Source: Haliscomenobacter sp.
GTDB lineage: Bacteria > Bacteroidota > Bacteroidia > Chitinophagales > Saprospiraceae
Reading direction: 5' to 3'
DNA length: 64,000 bases
NCBI RefSeq assembly: GCF_016718685.1
Contig: NZ_JADKCX010000023.1
Coordinates: forward strand, 13,955-77,954
Shown here: positions 29,463-38,121 of the stretch, piece after piece
Layout: each line of letters opens with the position of its first letter
How positions within the stretch are numbered: position 1 is the first letter of the stretch
Translations under genes and position numbers: made by a program
The notes under the pieces: generated by a model
The model's input: only the letters and a program-made list of their open reading frames with translations
Told to the model about the DNA's origin: nothing
Database searches by the model: none

Positions 29463-29903
29463 ATGAATTTAAGTGGCACTTATACCGTAAATGCACCCGC
29501 CCAAACGATTTGGGACATGATGATGGATCCAGAAGTATTGGCGCGGATCACGCCAGCCATCACCAAACTTGAGAAAATTGATGATGAAAACTTCAAAGCC
29601 ATTGCCGAAGTGAAAATTGGCCCGGTGGGTGGCGCTTTTTCGGGCAACCTGAAAATGGTGGACAAAGTTCAACCCGAGTCCTTTAAACTGATCATTCAAC
29701 AAAACAGCAAAATTGGCAACGCCGCTGCGGAAGTGAGCATGAACCTGAAAGCACTGTCTGAAACCCAAACCGAAGTGAGTTTCAACGGCGACGTAAAACT
29801 CTCGGGTATGCTGAACACCATGGGTGGCCGGGTGATTACACCGGTGGCGAATATGTTGTCGAAGCAGTTCTTTGAGGCACTGGAGAAGGAGGTGAATGGA
29901 TAA
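29463..29903 (+). CDS. coxG: CoxG, SRPBCC-fold CO dehydrogenase accessory protein
   Basis: The protein has 146 residues, the size of the CoxG/SRPBCC fold. MNLSGTYTVNAPAQTIWDMMMDPEVLARITPA and the mid-protein VGGAFSGNLKMVD match the CoxG pattern. In Afipia CoxG recruits the enzyme to the membrane and binds quinone-like lipid, linking CO oxidation to respiration. It is the last gene of the cluster. The family is broad, so context supports the name more than sequence alone. Confidence 0.88.
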   Translation: MNLSGTYTVNAPAQTIWDMMMDPEVLARITPAITKLEKIDDENFKAIAEVKIGPVGGAFSGNLKMVDKVQPESFKLIIQQNSKIGNAAAEVSMNLKALSETQTEVSFNGDVKLSGMLNTMGGRVITPVANMLSKQFFEALEKEVNG

Positions 29904-30122
29904 ACCTGGAGATGGGTTTCCTTTTTTGGAAAGATGGTCGAGCGCTTGGATACCCGTTGTCAAGCGCTCGAGTGTTTTTAGGGTAGTGCTCAGGGCAAGG
30001 TAAGCTCTGAAACCCGCGATAGTCGAGCCTGCTCGCGCTAGCGAGCAAAAAAGGATCGAAGAGCGCCCACGGAGTGGCGGGTAGAATGTGCATAATCGAC
30101 AGGAATTGCCTGGATTGGAGGG

Positions 30123-30314
30123 GCGCGGATGACGCGGATTGGGCGGATTTACGCGGTTTTACAAATTTCCACGTTGAGGCACAAACTGTTTGCGCACGCG
30201 TGTAAACACGAACGAAGTGAGTGTTCAATTTGTGAAAATTTGTGCAATTTGTGGCCAGTTCATCACGCCGCAGGCGGGATTAAAATCCGCTCAATCCGCG
30301 TCATCAGCGTTCCC
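30123..30314. repeat. Composite inverted repeat IR6
   Basis: Outer arms of the GCGGATT family (30123-30155: GCGCGGATGACGCGGATT...; 30282-30314: AAAATCCGCTCAATCCGC...) enclose inner arms of the CACAAATTT family (ACAAATTTCCAC at 30161-30172; GTGAAAATTTGTG at 30232-30244). One palindrome family is thus nested inside another. The outer arms resemble those of IR3, 3 kb away. Confidence 0.8.
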
Positions 30315-30398
30315 ATTAACCCGGAGCAAGGCAAAATCTTGTTCATCACGGCTAAAATTAGTACCTTGCGCTAATTGGACACCCTACCCACCACTCTG

Positions 30399-30446
30399 GC
30401 GATCGTCGACCTAAATTGCTCTAGCGCGAGCAGCTCCGACGATCGC
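30399..30446. repeat. Nested hairpin with 10-bp perfect stem
   Basis: GCGATCGTCG (30399-30408) and CGACGATCGC (30437-30446) are perfect complements. Inside the 28-nt loop is a smaller GCTC/GAGC stem around CTAGCGC, a sequence also found near 30036. No downstream U-run; function unknown. Confidence 0.6.
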
Positions 30447-30636
30447 AGAGGCCAAATCTTACGCACAGAAAAAAGAGGGAATATTTTCCATAAACTGGAC
30501 ATTTCCCGCCCCACTTTTCCACATTTTCGACCAAAAATCCACAAAACCACATTTTTTTGGAATGGGAATGCATTTTTAGGTGTTACAAGTGTGACGTTTC
30601 TACGTATAAATACACATATCCCATAAACATTGTCCC

Positions 30637-31230
30637 ATGCGTATCCTCATCCTGCTTTCCGCTTTTTTGGCATCCACGATTCAACCCTCTGCATCAGTTG
30701 AAAACGAGGGCAAATCGATACAACATACTCCTGCCTCCATCACGGTGGCCAAAGCCGACCCTGTTGAGTCAACCCAAATCCTGGACATCGACACCGAATA
30801 CCTGATGAAAGGCAGTTGGCGCATCCTTTCCATCATTGCCGACAAACCCTGTGATGTCGACGGAGATGGTTTCGAAACCACCAACATCATGGACGAAACG
30901 CCCATCTGTGCGCTGGATGATGTCATGAAAATTTATCCCGACCATACCGTGAGTTTTGAACGCAATCAACGCTGTGTGGCGGGTGAACGTGCGCTCGAAA
31001 CCTACCGTTGGAAGTTGGCTAAAGACGGCACCTTCACGATCATCGATGGCACCATCGAAGCAAGCATGATCCTGAAATCTGCCACTGCCAGCCGTATGGT
31101 GATGTGGATTCCGATGGAGGAGAATGGTGAGATCTATAATTTTAAAGTGACTTACGGCCAAAGAGTCAAAAGCCTGCCTGGAAAAGCATTGAAGAAAAGT
31201 GCCGCCATTGAATCAATTCCCCTTTTTTAA
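30637..31230 (+). CDS. Secreted lipocalin-like hypothetical protein
   Basis: The protein has 197 residues with a signal peptide (MRILILLSAFLASTIQPSAS). The mature part (LMKGSWRILSIIADKPCDVDGDG ... CALDDVMKIYPDHTVSFERN) resembles the lipocalin-like/DUF5004-type domains of Bacteroidota, with two conserved Cys. No function can be given. Its 3' end overlaps the convergent gene by 18 bp. Confidence 0.75.
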   Translation: MRILILLSAFLASTIQPSASVENEGKSIQHTPASITVAKADPVESTQILDIDTEYLMKGSWRILSIIADKPCDVDGDGFETTNIMDETPICALDDVMKIYPDHTVSFERNQRCVAGERALETYRWKLAKDGTFTIIDGTIEASMILKSATASRMVMWIPMEENGEIYNFKVTYGQRVKSLPGKALKKSAAIESIPLF

Positions 31231-32310
31231 TGCAGGCACATTGTACTCAATTTCCTGCAAGAAAAACTTCCCATACACAAACTCCCCATCCGGATAATGC
31301 CACACTGCATCTCCCCGTTCCATTAGCTTGTAGCCGTGGAAGTCTTTGTAGCCATGTACCGGCGTTGAAAAACGGTATTGTTGCATGTCCAAAGCTGAAC
31401 GGTCATCGGAAGTAAAATTGATCAGTTGACCCTCGGGGTTGAAGTAAAGGATTGCGCTGATGCTGATGCCATTGCTGCTGAAAACGGCTTTGGCCGAAGT
31501 GCTGTCGATGGCTTCCCATTGGATGCTTTTATCGATCAAACTGGCTGGGGCCAACAGGCACATGTCATTGAAGACGGTCACGGTCTCGGCTTTGTTCAAT
31601 ACATCACCTTTGATGTTTACAACTGGAAACAGCCCATACACTTTGATCTGCATGGTTGCCACGCCATTCTTGTAGGCATGGTATCCCGGTACGGTCATGC
31701 CGTACATTTTTCCTTTCATAAAAAACAACCGGGTAGGTTCGTCAAAACAGTTGTATTGCTCGCTGCGAAACGGGAACCAATCTTTGCCTTTGTCGCGCAT
31801 TTGGCCTGTAAAAACGATGCGCATGTTTTTGACTTTGGGTTTGTTTAGTACTCCCGCATAGCGCAAATACCTTTGCACCGGAGCGGGCAGGTCTTGGATG
31901 TCGCTTTCGGTCAGTAGCTCATCTGACCCCGCGTTGCTGCGTTCGAGCGCTGTTTTAACGTCGGTTTGATAGGACTTTTCAAATCGCCAGGCGCCCCAGG
32001 CCAGGATAGTAGCAAGCAAAATCACCACATTGGCGATGCTGCCAAAACGCGCATCTTGCCAACTGCTGAAAATGAGAATTTGGGACAAAACCACCGCAAC
32101 CAGACCCAGCGGCCACCAGTCTTTTTTCAGCAGAATGAAGACAAAAACCAGCAGAAATAAAGCCGCTGCCAGCAACCAAAACAGTCCCATGGGTTTGGAA
32201 ATGTCTTTGCTCAGTTGGGCAACGGCTCCGAGGCCAAATGCCTTTACAAAACCAAGTACATGGATCAAACTATGTACGAGCAGCATAAAAAGAAGGAGTA
32301 AACGTAACAT
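31213..32310 (-). CDS. DUF6544-like membrane protein
   Basis: The protein has 365 residues. Four membrane helices in the first 125 residues (LLLLFMLLVHSLIHVLGFVKA, MGLFWLLAAALFLLVFVFILL and others) are followed by a soluble domain with LPAPVQRYLRYAGV, the mark of the DUF6544 group. Its role is unknown. It is followed by another membrane-protein gene upstream on the same strand (gap 41 bp), possibly co-transcribed. Confidence 0.78.
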   Translation of the reverse strand: MLRLLLLFMLLVHSLIHVLGFVKAFGLGAVAQLSKDISKPMGLFWLLAAALFLLVFVFILLKKDWWPLGLVAVVLSQILIFSSWQDARFGSIANVVILLATILAWGAWRFEKSYQTDVKTALERSNAGSDELLTESDIQDLPAPVQRYLRYAGVLNKPKVKNMRIVFTGQMRDKGKDWFPFRSEQYNCFDEPTRLFFMKGKMYGMTVPGYHAYKNGVATMQIKVYGLFPVVNIKGDVLNKAETVTVFNDMCLLAPASLIDKSIQWEAIDSTSAKAVFSSNGISISAILYFNPEGQLINFTSDDRSALDMQQYRFSTPVHGYKDFHGYKLMERGDAVWHYPDGEFVYGKFFLQEIEYNVPALKKGN

Positions 32311-32351
32311 TTGTTTTGTTTTTTAGAGGGAATAGGAAGGAAATACAGTGT

Positions 32352-32831
32352 TCAAAATGAAGGCGCAACCCTATAAAACTGTTTGACTTTGGGCAGCAGT
32401 GTACAAATAATGAGGGCCACGGCGTACAAGCCATAAAAAGGCTGAATTTGGCCAATTGCCCCCACGATGTAAATTTGCACATTGATCCAGATGGCCAGGA
32501 TAATGCCCGTGTACAGGGAAAAAGTCCAGGCCCAATGTTGCTCGGGATAGATGTTGAGGAACATGGGCCATTTCCAGTTGGGTCGATTCCAAAGGGCAAA
32601 TGCCGTCAACAAGGGCAATCCCGCCATACCAATCAGGAGGATGACCCCCGGAATGAAATAATTGGGAAACGGCAATCGCTCTATGGTTCCAGGTGGAAAC
32701 TGAATTTTTACCCCGCTAGGATCAGCGATCAGCATTGCGCCGCCATACATGCCCCCAATGCCCAGAAAAATGAGCAGGAACCACAACAAATAAACGGCTA
32801 GGGGGTGTCGGGGTGAGCCAGCTATTTTCAT
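32352..32831 (-). CDS. Small membrane protein, unknown function
   Basis: The protein has 159 residues and four hydrophobic segments (YLLWFLLIFLGIGGMYGGAMLI, FIPGVILLIGMAGLPLLTAFAL, FSLYTGIILAIWINVQIYIVGAI, LYAVALIICTLL). No family recognised. It is on the same strand as, and just upstream of, the DUF6544-like gene. Confidence 0.72.
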   Translation of the reverse strand: MKIAGSPRHPLAVYLLWFLLIFLGIGGMYGGAMLIADPSGVKIQFPPGTIERLPFPNYFIPGVILLIGMAGLPLLTAFALWNRPNWKWPMFLNIYPEQHWAWTFSLYTGIILAIWINVQIYIVGAIGQIQPFYGLYAVALIICTLLPKVKQFYRVAPSF

Positions 32832-32979
32832 CTTTTGGAATGTTTAGTCAAAATTCCGATGAATTGGGAATTGAAGAATTGACGAATGTCAGGGCAATGG
32901 GTGTAATTTGTTCGAGATGTTACATTATTTGGTGTTACAGACCAGTCTTATTAGTTTTACACGCAGATTAAGCGTTATC

Positions 32980-33555
32980 ATGAACCAAGAATTAAGCCAG
33001 TTTTTACATGCTATTTTTCCTTTACCGCTCAACGTGTTGGAAGAAGTTTTGGCCGCTTTTACCCATTGGGAATACCCCAAAAACCATTACCTGCTCAAAC
33101 AGGGAAGGCCTTGTTCGTATTTGTATTTTTTGAAAAAAGGGGCGGTTCGATACATTTTCACCGATGACAATGGCAAGGAGAACAACGTGTGGTTTACCTT
33201 CGAAAACGATGTGGTGACGGATGCGACAAGTTTTGTCCAACAACAACCCGCTTTTGAGAGCATTCAACTACTGGAAGAAAGTGAGTTGTATGGCATTCAT
33301 TACGATGACTTGTCTAATTTACTGCAACAACATCATGCGTTTGCGCTCTGGTACATCAAATTGGTTGAGCAATTTTATATTGTACAAATTGAAGAGCGAG
33401 TCTTTGACCTGCAGTTTCTATCCGCTCGTGAGCGGTATGAAAAGTTATTGGAATACTTTCCCAACATCACCAACCGGGTCAGTTTGGGGCATATTGCTTC
33501 TTATCTCAACATAACCCAGGAAACCTTGAGTCGGATTCGAGCCAACAAGATGTGA
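32980..33555 (+). CDS. Crp/Fnr family transcriptional regulator with ExxSR recognition helix
   Basis: The start MNQELSQFLHAIFPLP at 32980 gives 191 residues, typical of the short Bacteroidota Crp/Fnr proteins. A cNMP-type beta barrel (YLYFLKKGAVRYIF, ENDVVTDATSF) is followed by a winged HTH ending LGHIASYLNITQETLSRIRANKM. ETLSR fits ExxSR, the FNR residues that read TTGAT half-sites. It has only one Cys, so it cannot hold the FNR iron-sulphur cluster. Its likely target is the gene directly downstream, preceded by TTGAT-N4-ATCAA. Confidence 0.9.
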   Translation: MNQELSQFLHAIFPLPLNVLEEVLAAFTHWEYPKNHYLLKQGRPCSYLYFLKKGAVRYIFTDDNGKENNVWFTFENDVVTDATSFVQQQPAFESIQLLEESELYGIHYDDLSNLLQQHHAFALWYIKLVEQFYIVQIEERVFDLQFLSARERYEKLLEYFPNITNRVSLGHIASYLNITQETLSRIRANKM

Positions 33556-33559
33556 AATT

Positions 33560-33595
33560 TTGATCTAGATCAAATCCATTTTTGATCTACCTCAA
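33560..33595 (+). promoter_or_regulatory. Tandem FNR-type boxes in front of the hydroxylase-ferredoxin gene
   Basis: TTGATCTAGATCAA at 33560-33573 is a perfect TTGAT-N4-ATCAA box (palindromic over 16 bp). A second, TTGATCTACCTCAA at 33582-33595, has one mismatch; centres are 22 bp apart. A -7-like GAACTTTG at 33618-33625 (7 of 8) would put the second box near -41, the class II activator position. Protein binding and start site are inferred. Confidence 0.65.
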
Positions 33596-33662
33596 AAGGA
33601 TTTTGCCTGTCGGCGCAGAACTTTGCAGTGTTGATAAACCAATCTTAAAACTGCAAGTTCAA

Positions 33663-34745
33663 ATGAGCATTTCCCTGTTTTTTCAGTATTTTTTTCAGGC
33701 TTTTACTGAAATCGTGTGGTACTACGTCATTTTTGCCATTCCCTTTTTTCTGGTTTTTTGGGTCATTTGGAAAAAATATTGGCAACCCAGACGCATTCAA
33801 GTGGTACAACGGGCTACCCCGCACCATTTCAAACACGATTTGGCTTTTTCCTTCAGTAGTTTTTTTGTTTTTGCCGTCATGGACGTATTCTTGCTTTACC
33901 TGGAACACAAGGGATACACCCAATTGTATTTCAAAGTAGACCAGTACGGCTGGCCCTGGATTTTCATCAGTCTGGCTCTGGTGTTGTTTGTGGACGATGC
34001 GTTTTTTTACTGGACGCATCGGGCCATGCACCATCCTCGGCTGTATAAATTTTTCCACAAAGTTCACCACGAAAGCACCGATCCGTCACCATTGACGGCT
34101 TTTGCCTTTCATCCCTCGGAGGCGATTATCGAAAATGCGATGAATGTTGTCCTTCCCTTCATTTTTCCACTTCATTTTGGGGTAGTTATTGTTTGGCAAG
34201 TTTTTTCCATGCTCAACAATGTGATGGGGCATTTGGGCTATGAGTTGTACCCGGCAGGTTGGACGAAAACCCCATTCCTGCGCTACAAAACGGCATCGGT
34301 GCACCACAACATGCACCATCAACGGTTTCATGGCAATTATGCCCTTTATTTTACCTGGTGGGACAAGTGGATGGGCACCGAATTCCAGGATTACGAAGCG
34401 CGGTTTGAACAGATTGTTACCCCAAACGTAGAGCCCTCCGCAGCGAGTACACCCACCATGTCCAGTTCATTCAAGCAGGTAACTGTCACTGCCCAAGTGT
34501 TGGATCAAACTTATGTTTTTGAGGCGGATGACCGACAAAGTATTTTACAAAGTGCCCTTGATCAACAGATCCCGCTCCCTTATTCTTGTAAAAGCGGGCG
34601 TTGTGGAACCTGTAAAATGAAATGTACTGAAGGGACTGTAATCATGAAAAAGAATGCCATTCTTTCCAATGCGGAACTGGAGGCAGGATATGTGCTTACT
34701 TGTCAGTCTTTTCCCCAAACCGATAAAATTTTCATCGAAAAATGA
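33663..34745 (+). CDS. Sterol desaturase/fatty acid hydroxylase fused to a 2Fe-2S ferredoxin domain
   Basis: Start MSISLFFQYFFQAFTEI at 33663; an upstream TTG lies inside the second FNR box. Residues 1-250 form the membrane di-iron hydroxylase with His boxes HRAMHH, HKVHHEST and HHNMHHQRFHG. The last 90 residues are a plant-type ferredoxin (CKSGRCGTCKMKC and a distal Cys in VLTCQS). The fusion supplies electrons directly to the oxygenase, which would hydroxylate or desaturate a lipid chain or sterol. FNR-type boxes suggest oxygen- or redox-linked control. A TetR gene follows 37 bp later. Confidence 0.9.
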   Translation: MSISLFFQYFFQAFTEIVWYYVIFAIPFFLVFWVIWKKYWQPRRIQVVQRATPHHFKHDLAFSFSSFFVFAVMDVFLLYLEHKGYTQLYFKVDQYGWPWIFISLALVLFVDDAFFYWTHRAMHHPRLYKFFHKVHHESTDPSPLTAFAFHPSEAIIENAMNVVLPFIFPLHFGVVIVWQVFSMLNNVMGHLGYELYPAGWTKTPFLRYKTASVHHNMHHQRFHGNYALYFTWWDKWMGTEFQDYEARFEQIVTPNVEPSAASTPTMSSSFKQVTVTAQVLDQTYVFEADDRQSILQSALDQQIPLPYSCKSGRCGTCKMKCTEGTVIMKKNAILSNAELEAGYVLTCQSFPQTDKIFIEK

Positions 34746-34782
34746 ACATGGTTCGTTAATTTCAACCCGAAATCATTTGAGT

Positions 34783-35399
34783 ATGGGAATCGCAGAGCGA
34801 AAAGCCAGGGATAAGGAAAATTTGCGGGCGCTGATCTTGCAAGGTGCCAAAAAGCGCTTTGTGGAACAAGGCATTGAACAAACCACCATCCGCAAAATCG
34901 CCGAGGAAATCAATTACAGTGTGGGTACCATTTATGTGTATTTTAAGGACAAAAATGCCATCCTGCATGCGCTGCACAGCCAGGGATTCAGTGAATTGGG
35001 GAGCAGGTTTCAGGTCTTGTTCAAGGTCAAAGACCCAATGGAACGATTGCGTTCGATAGGGCGGGTGTACCTGGAGTTTGCGGTGGAATACCCCGATATG
35101 TACAATTTAATGCTCAACCTCAAAGCACCGATCGAATTTTTAAACGCCATTCATACCGAAGAATGGAATGAGGGCAAAGCCACATTTAACCTGCTAAAAA
35201 CAACCGTAAAAGAGTGTATAGATGCCGGGCACTTCAAAAATCATCAACTCGAACCGCTGGCTTTTATGTTTTGGAGTCTTGTCCATGGCATGTGTAGTCT
35301 GGCGATCGGACAGCGCATCAAAGGGTTAATTTGGAAAATCCAGACCACATCTTAACACAAGCGTATGAGGAGTTTTTAAAAATGATGGAGCAGGGTTAA
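34783..35399 (+). CDS. TetR family transcriptional regulator; one frameshift near the C-terminus
   Basis: Start MGIAERKARDKENLRAL at 34783. The HTH is GAKKRFVEQGIEQTTIRKIAEEINYSVGTIYVYFKDK, a good TetR pattern. The apparent stop at 35355 follows an ATTTGGAAAATCC run; shifting the frame there restores LENPDHILTQAYEEFLKMMEQG and a stop at 35399, normal length. The next gene's leader holds a perfect 17-bp palindrome, a likely operator. Confidence 0.85.
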
Positions 35400-35413
35400 A
35401 TTTTTTGGATTAA

Positions 35414-35449
35414 AATGAACAATGTTCATTAAAAAATCATTGTTCATTA
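35414..35449. promoter_or_regulatory. Perfect 17-bp palindrome plus half-site, TetR operator candidate
   Basis: AATGAACAATGTTCATT at 35414-35430 is a perfect palindrome; ATTGTTCATTAA at 35438-35449 repeats its right half. It lies between the TetR gene and the SDR gene, 32 bp before the SDR start. Control of the SDR by the TetR protein is the simplest reading. Confidence 0.55.
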
Positions 35450-35461
35450 AAATTGCAAAGC

Positions 35462-36241
35462 ATGAAAGAATTGGCACTGCTCACGGGAGCATCTTCGGGA
35501 ATTGGGCTAGAAATGGCAAAAGAATTAGCAGCCAAAAAAATAGACCTCGTTTTGGTGGCCAGAAGGGGCGAAATTTTAGTGGACCTCAAAGCGGAATTAG
35601 AAAATAAGCACGGGATTAAAGTGTACACATTTGCCAAAGACCTGTCAGATCCAGCCAATGCAATGGCCTTGTTCCATGACGTAAAAGACTTGCAGCTGCA
35701 AGTCACCATGCTGATCAACAATGCCGGTTTTGGGGGATATGGCAACTTTGTCGAGACCTCTTTGGAAGAGGAACTGTCGATGATTCAGGTGAATATTTCT
35801 TCCCTGGTGGCGCTCACCAAATTGTTTTTACCAGATATGATCCAACAAAATCATGGCCGGATCATGAATATCGCCTCCCTGCTTTCGTTTTTGCCATTTC
35901 CCTATTATTCGGTGTATTCAGCCAGCAAAGCATTTGTATTGTCCTTTAGTGAAACCTTGCGAACCGAACTCGAAGGCACCAACATCACCGTAACCGCCTT
36001 GTGCCCAGGCCCGGTCGATACGGCTTTCAACACCTCAGAAATGTTGCAAACCAACGCCTATGATGCCAACAAGCCCATGGACCCTCAGATTGTGGCAAAA
36101 AAAGGAATTGGGTATATGCTGGCGGGCAAAGGCACCAAAATCATTGGCTTAATGAATTGGTTCATCGCCAACATGCCACGTTTTTCACCACGTTGGCTGA
36201 CGCTGAAAATCACTAAACATTTGGCGAGTAGGAAGAAATAG
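35462..36241 (+). CDS. Short-chain dehydrogenase/reductase (SDR)
   Basis: Start MKELALLTGASSGIG at 35462. The classical SDR motifs are TGASSGIG (NAD(P) binding), NNAGFGGYG, and YSVYSASK (catalytic Tyr-x3-Lys, about residue 155-160). Length 259 residues, normal. The dinucleotide-binding loop VLVARRGE favours NADPH. The substrate is unknown; neighbours suggest lipid or small carbonyl metabolism together with the hydroxylase and TetR genes. Confidence 0.93.
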   Translation: MKELALLTGASSGIGLEMAKELAAKKIDLVLVARRGEILVDLKAELENKHGIKVYTFAKDLSDPANAMALFHDVKDLQLQVTMLINNAGFGGYGNFVETSLEEELSMIQVNISSLVALTKLFLPDMIQQNHGRIMNIASLLSFLPFPYYSVYSASKAFVLSFSETLRTELEGTNITVTALCPGPVDTAFNTSEMLQTNAYDANKPMDPQIVAKKGIGYMLAGKGTKIIGLMNWFIANMPRFSPRWLTLKITKHLASRKK

Positions 36242-36263
36242 CCAGTCGAGATTGACTCGGGCG

Positions 36264-38045
36264 CTATTTTTCCAGGCTTCGATCCAACCACAGCGCCAGC
36301 TCTTTTCGGGTAATCGATTCTTTTTTAGTGGCCAGTTTTTTTACTTTAAGTCCCGATTCCCGAAAGGTTTTGGCGATCATACTTGAGGTCAAAATGCCTT
36401 TTTCGACCACAGAATAACCAGGCCGGAGCACATCCAATAGGGCTTGCAGTTCTTGCTGTTGTACCGGCTTATCGGGGTAAAAAAACATCTCATTGGCCCA
36501 ATCGACTGCTTTCGGTTCGGCCTTCAGCCAGCCCCGTACACAGGCCCTTTGGATGGCGCGAAAGGCAGGGTCTTGAGGGAGAACGTCCGTCAGCGGAAAC
36601 ACATAAGCGTCAGCAGCGAGTAAAACTTCCTGTAAACCAGCTACCGCCACCTGCCGCGCTTGAATGCCTTTTTTTACTGCCAGGGCCGCTGCTGCGCCAG
36701 CCGCTTGTCCGATGCCAAGCACGACAGGCTGCAGGCGCGTACACCCATTGACCATATGGGACACACTGATGCTTTTTTCCGCCACGATCAACCCATCCAT
36801 CCGTTCGGGGATCAGGCACGCATATGGCACGGTGAAAGGTGGAATTTGGTAATAGTTGTTTTCATTGCTTACTGCGGGGTTCTCTTCGTGGTGGTGATCG
36901 ATAGGGTAATTGCCCACGGCAACGCCGATTTTATAAAAAGCCTTCCCCCCGGGAGCATACGGATCGAGAAGGTCATTCATGGTAAAAAACTGCAGCCCTT
37001 TGACCCGGCGGGCTTCGCGGTGGTAGGGAATGAAAGGTAGGCTATCTGTACTGCCAAACTCATTGTACAAACCCAAGTGGGTGAAACCTGCCCTGTTTTG
37101 CAAAAACCATACGTATGCCAAGGTGGTGGTTTTGGCTTTTTGCAGGGCTTTTTGGCGTTCCTGCTGTGTCATCTCAATCACATTCAGGTAGGAATCATTG
37201 CCTTTCAGCGGCCAGTTGATCATGTACTTGTTGTTGGGCAACTTTCCATACGTGATCAAGGCCGCACAGGCGTGACGAGCATTGGCAGGATCGGGACAAA
37301 CTTCCTTGCAGGTGCATTCAAAATCAGTCAGATCGTAGCCAACTGGTTTACCAACTAAAGGCGCTTTCCCAGTGCCATAATCCTTCAGAATTGCCACGTA
37401 AGTAAGATCCTGGATATTTGCGGCCTGGCGCTCCATTGGTGCAAGCTCTTCGCCGGTCAAACTACGGGGGTCTTGTCCAATATAGTGTTCGCAACCCGCC
37501 AATGCCAGCACATCGCCCAATTCGGTCGCGTCAATGGTGATTTTGGCCTGCACTTCCAGCTTTTCTCCAAGCGCATTTTCGAATACCACACCTTGTACCA
37601 CATTCCCCGATTTCAACACCACAACCGGAAAATAGCCATGTATTCTGTTGAGCTGAGGATAGGAATCCAACATCCGATTGAGGATTTGATTGCCTACGGC
37701 GGGTTCGTATTGGGTATTGCTCACCCAGCCGGTGGCCAGGGCTTCAGGGCCGCCGTAATGCTGCTCCAATTGGGTTCTGAACTCCCCCCAAATCCCCGAG
37801 GGCATCTTGTGGTTGCCATCGATGGCGCTTACTCCTGCAGCAGTGAGCATACCGCCCAGCCAGGTTGTGTGCTCTACCAGGATGACTTTCCGCCCCATCC
37901 GAGCCGCTTGCAGGGCGGCGGCAGTACCGGAGGCTCCTCCTCCGGCAATGAGGATTTCGGTTTTGAGCGCTTTGGTAGATTGAGCAAAAAGCCCTAAACC
38001 ATTAGCGTGGAGCAGAAGAAAAAACAACAATAGGCTTCGCCACAT
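36264..38045 (-). CDS. Secreted FAD-dependent oxidoreductase (FAD_oxidored family)
   Basis: Start MWRSLLLFFLLLHANGLGLFAQ at 38045 gives a signal peptide; a longer start would fall in the -7 element. The FAD motif is EILIAGGGASGTAAALQAARMG with GGMLTAAGVSAIDG. Family motifs ATELGDVLALAG and CTRLQPVVLGIGQAAGAAAA are present. The length of about 593 residues fits secreted or periplasmic members often found near carbohydrate genes (sometimes called xanthan-lyase-like). Function is unproven. A perfect -7 element lies 25 bp upstream. Confidence 0.88.
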   Translation of the reverse strand: MWRSLLLFFLLLHANGLGLFAQSTKALKTEILIAGGGASGTAAALQAARMGRKVILVEHTTWLGGMLTAAGVSAIDGNHKMPSGIWGEFRTQLEQHYGGPEALATGWVSNTQYEPAVGNQILNRMLDSYPQLNRIHGYFPVVVLKSGNVVQGVVFENALGEKLEVQAKITIDATELGDVLALAGCEHYIGQDPRSLTGEELAPMERQAANIQDLTYVAILKDYGTGKAPLVGKPVGYDLTDFECTCKEVCPDPANARHACAALITYGKLPNNKYMINWPLKGNDSYLNVIEMTQQERQKALQKAKTTTLAYVWFLQNRAGFTHLGLYNEFGSTDSLPFIPYHREARRVKGLQFFTMNDLLDPYAPGGKAFYKIGVAVGNYPIDHHHEENPAVSNENNYYQIPPFTVPYACLIPERMDGLIVAEKSISVSHMVNGCTRLQPVVLGIGQAAGAAAALAVKKGIQARQVAVAGLQEVLLAADAYVFPLTDVLPQDPAFRAIQRACVRGWLKAEPKAVDWANEMFFYPDKPVQQQELQALLDVLRPGYSVVEKGILTSSMIAKTFRESGLKVKKLATKKESITRKELALWLDRSLEK

Positions 38046-38069
38046 AATTTGGATAATTTGGATGATTTC

Positions 38070-38077
38070 CAAATGTA
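38070..38077 (-). promoter_or_regulatory. -7 promoter element (TACATTTG) of the FAD oxidoreductase
   Basis: The minus strand reads TACATTTG, a perfect TAnnTTTG, 25 bp before the ATG at 38045. Same octamer as before the ROK gene. It argues for the shorter start of the FAD protein. Confidence 0.55.
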
Positions 38078-38121
38078 AAAAAATCGAATCAAAATGAAGT
38101 GACCACCTTCCACAAAGGCAT

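Larger units (their letters stand above)
29904..30636. other. 733-bp gene-free region after coxG
   Basis: I see no credible gene here. It contains a 7-bp hairpin TGCTCGC/GCGAGCA at 30030-30047, the composite inverted repeat IR6 (30123-30314) and a 10-bp hairpin at 30399-30446. It is the densest accumulation of inverted repeats in the window and ends with an AT-rich leader to the next gene. Confidence 0.6.
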
